A stretch of DNA of 21,387 bases from Chara braunii (taxonomy: Eukaryota; Streptophyta; Charophyceae; Charales; Characeae), in contig BFEA01000269.1 of assembly GCA_003427395.1 (NCBI GenBank), positions 117,092 through 138,478 on the forward strand, read 5' to 3'. This document shows positions 17,199 through 21,387 of this stretch, in pieces; positions within the stretch are counted from its first letter, which is position 1; every line of letters begins with the position of its first letter. The notes beneath the pieces were generated by a model. The model was given only the letters and a program-made list of their open reading frames with translations. It was not told the origin of the DNA and did not search any database. Made by a program: the position numbers and the translations under genes.

Positions 17199-17475
17199 CA
17201 AGCTTGAGCCAAGGTTGTCTTCCCCATCTCCCTCACATAATCACCTCCCCTGCTTTATTAATAATGAGTGAAATACAACCATAAATGCATGGCTGAATAA
17301 GAATCAATGTCTGAAGGATTCCCCTGCTAGTCAAGAAAGCAGAGAATGCTGGCTGTTTCTTTCTGCTTGCTATGTTCCTGTCCATTTTAAGATGCAAAGC
17401 TAAACTTCGAGGCCATGCCGTTTATCACAAATCAAGACGGGAAATGGGATCAGGAGAGAAGAAGAAAAGAGGAAA
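17199..17475 (+). repeat. Dispersed repeat, copy A
   Basis: It aligns with 18839-19115 over about 277 bp through blocks such as CATAATCACCT, CAAGAAAGCA, TGCTGTCC / TTCCTGTCCAT, GTTTATC.CAAAT and CAGGAGAG. Both copies are bounded by GAAG-rich tracts. No terminal inverted repeats, coding capacity or clear Pol III boxes were found, so its class is unknown. Confidence 0.75.
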
Positions 17476-17479
17476 ACAC

Positions 17480-17524
17480 AGAAAGAAGAAGAAGAAGAAG
17501 AAGAAGAAGAAGAAGAAGAAGATG
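17480..17524. repeat. (GAA)n microsatellite
   Basis: About 13 to 14 uninterrupted GAA triplets follow directly on dispersed repeat copy A. The opposite-strand poly-Phe/Leu translations are artefacts. Confidence 0.95.
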
Positions 17525-18838
17525 TAATGACCTGTCAAAACACAGATGAGAACACTGCTGATTTCGGAGCTCTGCCGCTGGAATGGATGCCTTGCTGAGA
17601 TTCCCACAAATTCTGCTGAGTTTTCTAAGTCTGTGTGTGTGTGTGCTTGATGGTCTGCGTGCCTGTCTGAGTGCTGGTCGGCCTGAGTGTGTGTGACCCA
17701 CAACGGTACTTGCTTGTTTGGGAGGCCCGTAGGGCTGGTACTTACCTGTGGCCGTAACATTGAGGGTTGCAGACGGTACTTACCTGTGGCCGTGACATTG
17801 AGGGTTGCAGCGGGGGAAAACACTCAAGTGGCAGGGAAAGAGGCCCGCAACACTTAGAGCAGTGGAAAAACACTGAAGTGGCAGGTAGGCCGGTACGGCA
17901 CCAAGTAGAAGTAGATGTGCCGGGTACTCGAGGCGGAGCAGAAGACGACAAAAATGGGCAATTTAGAGGCCCAGTAGTTGTAGGCTCGGTCTAGGCGGGT
18001 ACAGTCCAACCAGTCTGAGTCTAGGGACTGTACGGGCAATATCAGAGTCTGCAATGATGTTTCTCTCCGAAAGGGAGGAGGTACCGGTTGCTTGGAGGCC
18101 GCGCAGTCTAGGAAGTCACCGCCCAAGAGGCAAGTAGGCCGCTATATCTCCAGGAGGAGAAAAGTGCTGCTCCTTGTTCTTCGGTGTGCAAGTTTGGCAA
18201 CACACTGCTTGGAGTGTTGGTTGGAGGAGCACTGGGCATTACAGCGCTGCTAGGAGAAAGGAGACCAGGAGCTCCCACCTTGGCTATGGTGGAGCTCTAC
18301 CGGTAGGAAGAGGAGGAAGAAAGGGCTATTAGGGAGAGTGGCGAGGCACCTACTTGGCTATGGTGGGCACCTTCTTCATCACCTTGTTAGGCGCTGCATC
18401 TGGAAGGCCCCAGTCGGGGTTGCGCCGCACCAAGAAAGCTTCCAGGCAGAGTCAGGCATGATGGCCTGAACAGCAGCGAGTATAGCGGCTTTGTGTTGTC
18501 CTCTGCGCAGCAGAGCGAGACCCTAGTAGTCGGCCATAGCCTTGGCCTACATGAAGAGGAGGAAGAGGCGTGGCCATGGCTATGGTGGACCTCATGTCGT
18601 GCCTGCAGTAGAAGAGGGATTCGGACATTGATTCAGGATCAGCCATTCAACATTATTATTGGTATCTATTGTTTGAATAAGAGGGGAGGTAAAAAGGAGG
18701 AGGAGAGTGGTTGGCAAGAAGAAAGGGAATTATCATTGGTTCTTTTGCAATTGGACGGCATTGTGCTTGCTCATGAATGTGTACTTCGAAATTGGCCAGG
18801 ATAGTAACAAAGAAGAAGAAAAAGAAAAATAAGAAGAG
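17525..18838. other. Intron sequence with short internal repeats, no supported gene
   Basis: A 38-bp duplication lies at 17737-17812. TGGCTATGGTGG occurs at 18281, 18355 and 18577, and GAAGAGGAGGAAGA occurs at 18307 and 18553. Reading frames of 60 to 130 codons exist on both strands, but none shows a known domain. A decayed unrecognised transposon is possible. Confidence 0.4.
17737..17812 (-). repeat. 38-bp duplication, each unit ending in a consensus 5' splice site
   Basis: Units start at 17737 and 17775 and differ by one or two bases. On the minus strand each reads CTCAATGTNACGGCCACAG followed by GTAAGTACC, an ideal splice-donor consensus. On the plus strand GTACTTACCTG equals the 5' end motif of U1 snRNA. 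No matching exon or snRNA body accompanies it. Confidence 0.7.
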
Positions 18839-19115
18839 GAGCTTAGACCAAGGTCATCTTCCTCATCTCCTGAGCATAATCACCTTCTGTTTATCAACAA
18901 TGGGTGAAATGTAATGATAAATGAATGGAATTCAATGAATGGAAGGAACCCCCTTACTGCAAGTCAAGAAAGCAAGAGAATGGCAGGGCGTTCTTTCTAC
19001 TATGTTGCTGTCCATGTCAAGATGCATAGACTCAAACTTTGAGACAAGCTGTTTATCGCAAATTGAGAAGAAGTGGAATGAGACCAGGAGAGAAAAAAAG
19101 AGAAGAAGAAGAACG
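18839..19115 (+). repeat. Dispersed repeat, copy B
   Basis: The counterpart of 17199-17475 in the same orientation, with GAAG-rich borders on both sides (about 18810-18838 and 19092-19113). It is diverged by many substitutions and small indels, so the copies are old. Confidence 0.75.
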
Positions 19116-19123
19116 CCCATCAC

Positions 19124-19176
19124 AAGTTTCTTTGCGGATTTGGGCTCCTCTCAGCGAGCACAGTCCAACCCCATCT
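19124..19176 (+). repeat. Short segment shared with the hAT-like element interior
   Basis: AAGTTTCTTTGCGGATTTGG and the following CTC.TCTCAGCGAGC closely match AAGTTTCTCAGCGGATTTGG and its continuation at 2409-2460. The relation continues more weakly into a CCAACCCC...TTCAAAT segment. Confidence 0.65.
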
Positions 19177-19193
19177 TCAAATAAAATAAAAAT

Positions 19194-19654
19194 AGTTCTG
19201 GCCCCTGGGACGTTTTTGGCTCGTCTGGTTTTGCTGGACGAACCCCCCCGGATCCATCTGGCCTGGTCTGTCAGGCGCGGTCCATCTGGACCAGGCGTCA
19301 GCCTAACCCAGGCAAAAACTGATTATACCCCCTAACCTCTGGATCATCTGGCAAGCTATTTGGCTGGGCGTGTCCATGGTGAAGTTGGATGAACTAACGA
19401 CCTGCCGGACATCTGACCTTGTAACTTATCTCTCATGTAAGTGTCATTCCTCCTCGGCCTATAGTCTAGGTCAGCACGATCTATAGGAATATTGTGCAAG
19501 AATTGATTATACCCCCTGACATCCGGATCATCTGGCAAGCTGTTTGGCTGGGCGTGTCCATGTTGAAGTTGGATGAACTGACGACCTGCTGGACATCTGA
19601 CCTGGTAACTTATCTCTCATGCGGACAAAACACATCATCCATGGAACCAGAACT
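19194..19654. repeat. 184-bp period repeat inside imperfect terminal inverted repeats
   Basis: Two near-identical 118-bp copies lie at 19320-19437 and 19504-19621. The block is bounded by AGTTCTGGCCCCTGG on the left (19194) and a right end (to 19654) whose complement reads AGTTCTGGTTCCATGG. This suggests a small inverted-repeat element, but I find no convincing target duplication. Confidence 0.5.
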
Positions 19655-19778
19655 TGTGCGGCTGGTTTAACATAAAAATAAGGTTCAGTCGCTCAGTGGT
19701 TCGGTACTGTTTTCTGTGGTATTTTCGGCAGGTTTCCATTGTCCTTTGCTGAAAGGTGTTTGAAATTGTTCTGTGCAG

Positions 19779-19869
19779 TATGCGTGTAGATGTATACCGT
19801 GTTGTGAAGGCATATGCACAGACAAAGCCGAAGTTGGAGGCTGAAGCACAGCGCTATCTGGATAGACTC
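19779..19869 (+). CDS. Thimet-oligopeptidase-like M3 peptidase, exon after the long intron
   Basis: The acceptor TGTGCAG ends at 19778; the donor is GTAAGT at 19870, a strong site. The exon is 91 bp: one base completing Ser with the AG carried from 3914-3915, then 30 codons, ending in phase 0. It encodes MRVDVYRVVKAYAQ, then KPKLEAEAQRYLDRL. The (S)xRxDVY(R/Q)xV...L..EA.RYL..L pattern is a strong marker of the thimet oligopeptidase group, directly following the AS.EA.K.LD segment of the previous exon. It is unbroken and maintains the frame across 15.9 kb of intron, which argues that the gene is still functional. I see no candidate for the next exon in the remaining 1.5 kb; it probably lies past the window edge. 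Confidence 0.88.
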
Positions 19870-20275
19870 GTAAGTAGGCTTGATCATTCCCACTTCCACC
19901 AACATGAATCGTTTCCTATCGTTTGCGTGTTTTTTCTATTGCTCGTGTAGTTGTTCACTCTCTTGTTGTATGTGTATATGTTTCATGTCTTCTTTTGTTG
20001 TTCTGGAATTCTGTAATGACTGCGAGGCTTGAGAGGTGCCAATGGAGGATGCAATCCCTTGAGTGAGAAACCCAGTGCGGTTGTTCAGGCCGGGGACTCT
20101 GTTCCACAGACAGGATATGGAAGGTGGCGTGTCAGGGGCAGTGCATGATGTGCAGTTGTTCCCTGATCGGTAAATTTCATGGTATTTGTAGTGTTGGTGT
20201 GACATGGGTTTTTTTACAGGCAGTTCCCATTGGCTATCTATGCTTTTCTATGGAAATCTAATGATTGGTATTGAA
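19870..20275. other. Intron sequence after the last exon, no supported gene
   Basis: It begins with the GTAAGT donor. A minus-strand frame (20205-19936) includes CTSC and a Trp-containing segment, but no family is recognised. Nothing else stands out. Confidence 0.4.
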
Positions 20276-20294
20276 GGGGGGGGGGGGCGGGGGG
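20276..20294 (+). repeat. Guanine run (G12-C-G6)
   Basis: Twelve consecutive G, one C and six more G, with potential to form a G-quadruplex. It lies just outside the inverted-repeat element that follows. Confidence 0.9.
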
Positions 20295-20307
20295 TAAACA
20301 GTGATGT

Positions 20308-20547
20308 AAACCACCAGTCCATCCTAAACCTAAATTGACGAGTCAAAAAAAATGCATTTTGCCGAGCCTAAAAGTGACTGGCACGGGCCTTGGATAAACC
20401 AACACCGTACTGGTAGCCGTCTGTGTATTGTTGAAAAGTACAGGCCTCCCACAGACATTTTGGGGCTGGAAGTTAGTGTTCATCCGTTGCTCTCAGTACT
20501 TGTACATGGAAACAGATGAACAGTAACTTCGGATGGACTGGTGGTTT
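20308..20547. mobile_element. Short inverted-repeat element (240 bp, MITE-like)
   Basis: AAACCACCAGTCCATCC (20308-20324) is repeated in exact inverted form at 20531-20547. It encloses about 200 bp of AT-rich non-coding sequence, including an internal near-inverted pair (about 20475-20488 and 20511-20524). A clear target duplication is not seen, so boundaries and superfamily are unresolved. GGGTAAAC and GTTTACCC further out (about 20292 and 20587) may extend the inverted arms. Confidence 0.6.
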
Positions 20548-20714
20548 TCAGTATATAGACCAGACGTAGTCCAGTGGACCCTGAGTTTACCCTGATGTCC
20601 TGTGCTGAAAAATCACCACTGATCTAGCCTACCAGCCAGGTTGCCCGGTCCACCTTGGGCTGCATGGATGGCCCCGGCCAGGCGAGGTCTGGGCAAAGTC
20701 TCAGGCAAGGTCCT

Positions 20715-20862
20715 AGGCAGCCTCAGCACAACAAAACAAATAAAAAATAAACTTTCAAAAAGATCCAAAAGAAAACTATGTTAGCCCCAGGCAGCCTCAG
20801 CACGACAAAACAAATAAAAATAAGCTTTCGAAAAGATCCAAAAGAAAACTATGTTATGCCTG
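20715..20862. repeat. Two-copy 74-bp tandem duplication
   Basis: AGGCAGCCTCAGCAC begins copies at 20715 and 20789, and each ends near AAAGAAAACTATGTTA. A further partial copy of the start (CCCCCGGCGGCCTGG) follows at about 20870. Confidence 0.85.
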
Positions 20863-21080
20863 TGTTAGTCCCCCGGCGGCCTGGCTGGGGGAAGGTCGCC
20901 CGGGTACTCTCCCAGGGGATCCCAGCGCATAATATTAAAAAAAAAAAAAAAAATCCGGAAAAAAAATATGTTGTGTAAAATTGCAATACAAACGACTTTT
21001 GCCTGAGGGCCACCTCAAAATTCCTTGTTAATTTCAAGATAAAAATAAACGAGAAAACATTAGTCCAAATGTACCATACT

Positions 21081-21171
21081 TGCGGCGCATCGACGTGCTC
21101 TGCACCGCCCACACGCGCCGCACTGCGCACAGCGCACGACGCGCGCGCACAGGGTGCGGCGCACTCCGAAA
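21081..21171. other. CpG-dense patch
   Basis: About 90 bp of GC-rich, CpG-rich sequence with repeated GCGGCGCA, GCGCAC and CGCGCG words stands abruptly inside an AT-rich region. TGCGGCGCA occurs at both ends (about 21080 and 21155). No gene or promoter is recognised beside it. Confidence 0.6.
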
Positions 21172-21328
21172 ATAAGGGGTCAAGAAAAAAAAAAGTTGGG
21201 GAGGGTTGTTTTAGACCCGAGTGGGATGTCGCATCATAAACCATAAAAAAATATTGACAAAAATAATGAAAAATTTGACCTCGCGCGGGGCCTCCGAAAA
21301 AAAAAGGGGGGAAGTTCGCTTTTTTGTT

Positions 21329-21329
21329 T

Positions 21330-21370
<41 letters not shown>

Positions 21371-21387
21371 GTTTGTGTGTGGGTGTG
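21329..21387. repeat. (GT)n microsatellite reaching the window end
   Basis: An almost uninterrupted run of GT dinucleotides from about 21335 to 21369, followed by imperfect GT/TTG words to the last base. Confidence 0.95.

Larger units (their letters stand above)
3916..19778 (+). other. 15.9-kb peptidase intron enlarged by transposable elements
   Basis: The donor is CAG|GTGATG at 3916 and the acceptor TTCTGTGCAG ends at 19778 after a T-rich tract. The intron is phase 2. The two flanking exons join in frame to residues adjacent in family members, so I infer a single intron of 15,863 bp with no missing exon. About 58 percent of it is one antisense chromovirus (7048-16198). The rest carries tandem repeats, a SINE-like unit and dispersed repeats listed separately. 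Splicing across this distance in vivo is not shown by the sequence. Confidence 0.75.

Noticed and set aside
16927-17271. Lys/Glu/Thr-rich plus-strand protein
   Set aside because: It is a translation of the AAGAAG/ACACAC minisatellite.
17737-17812. U1 snRNA gene copies
   Set aside because: Only the first ~11 bases match. The following sequence lacks the U1 stem-loops and Sm site, and the two units are only 38 bp apart.

Overview
The window reads as repeat-rich nuclear DNA of a eukaryote. Coding exons are short and bounded by GT-AG introns, and most of the sequence is transposable-element debris, microsatellites and tandem repeats. The only host gene I can support is a plus-strand M3-family metallopeptidase of the thimet oligopeptidase / mitochondrial intermediate peptidase group. 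Its wording is closest to the form I know from plants. With the transposon content, this suggests a streptophyte, perhaps a charophyte alga with a large genome such as Chara; that assignment is an inference and is not proven here.

Layout. 1-2916 is the upstream part of the gene or its 5' flank. It holds a possible membrane-anchor exon (about 393-511, weak), a decayed LINE reverse transcriptase on the minus strand (1085-1715) and a 514-bp non-autonomous hAT-like element (2065-2578) with a perfect 8-bp target duplication. Peptidase exons lie at 2917-3077, 3752-3915 and 19779-19869. Reading frame and intron phase join across all three, giving about 138 residues of the N-terminal helical region. 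The catalytic HExxH half lies beyond the right edge.

The intron 3916-19778 is 15,863 bp and has been enlarged by insertions. In order it holds a higher-order tandem repeat (4985-5421), a 273-bp period duplication (6159-6670), a tRNA-derived SINE-like unit (about 6803-6962), a complete-length but decayed Ty3/gypsy chromovirus on the minus strand (7048-16198), two copies of a dispersed repeat with GAA-rich borders, and a 184-bp period repeat. The chromovirus has LTRs of 1300 and 1225 bp, a 4-bp target duplication CAGG, a PBS, and gag, protease, RT, RNase H, integrase and chromodomain remnants broken by stops and frameshifts. It lies antisense to the host gene, the orientation usually best tolerated inside introns.

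After the third exon, 19870-21387 is intron sequence. It holds a 240-bp inverted-repeat element, a 74-bp duplication, a G-rich run, a CpG-dense patch and a terminal (GT)n microsatellite. I see no CRISPR array, operon, rRNA or functional tRNA gene.
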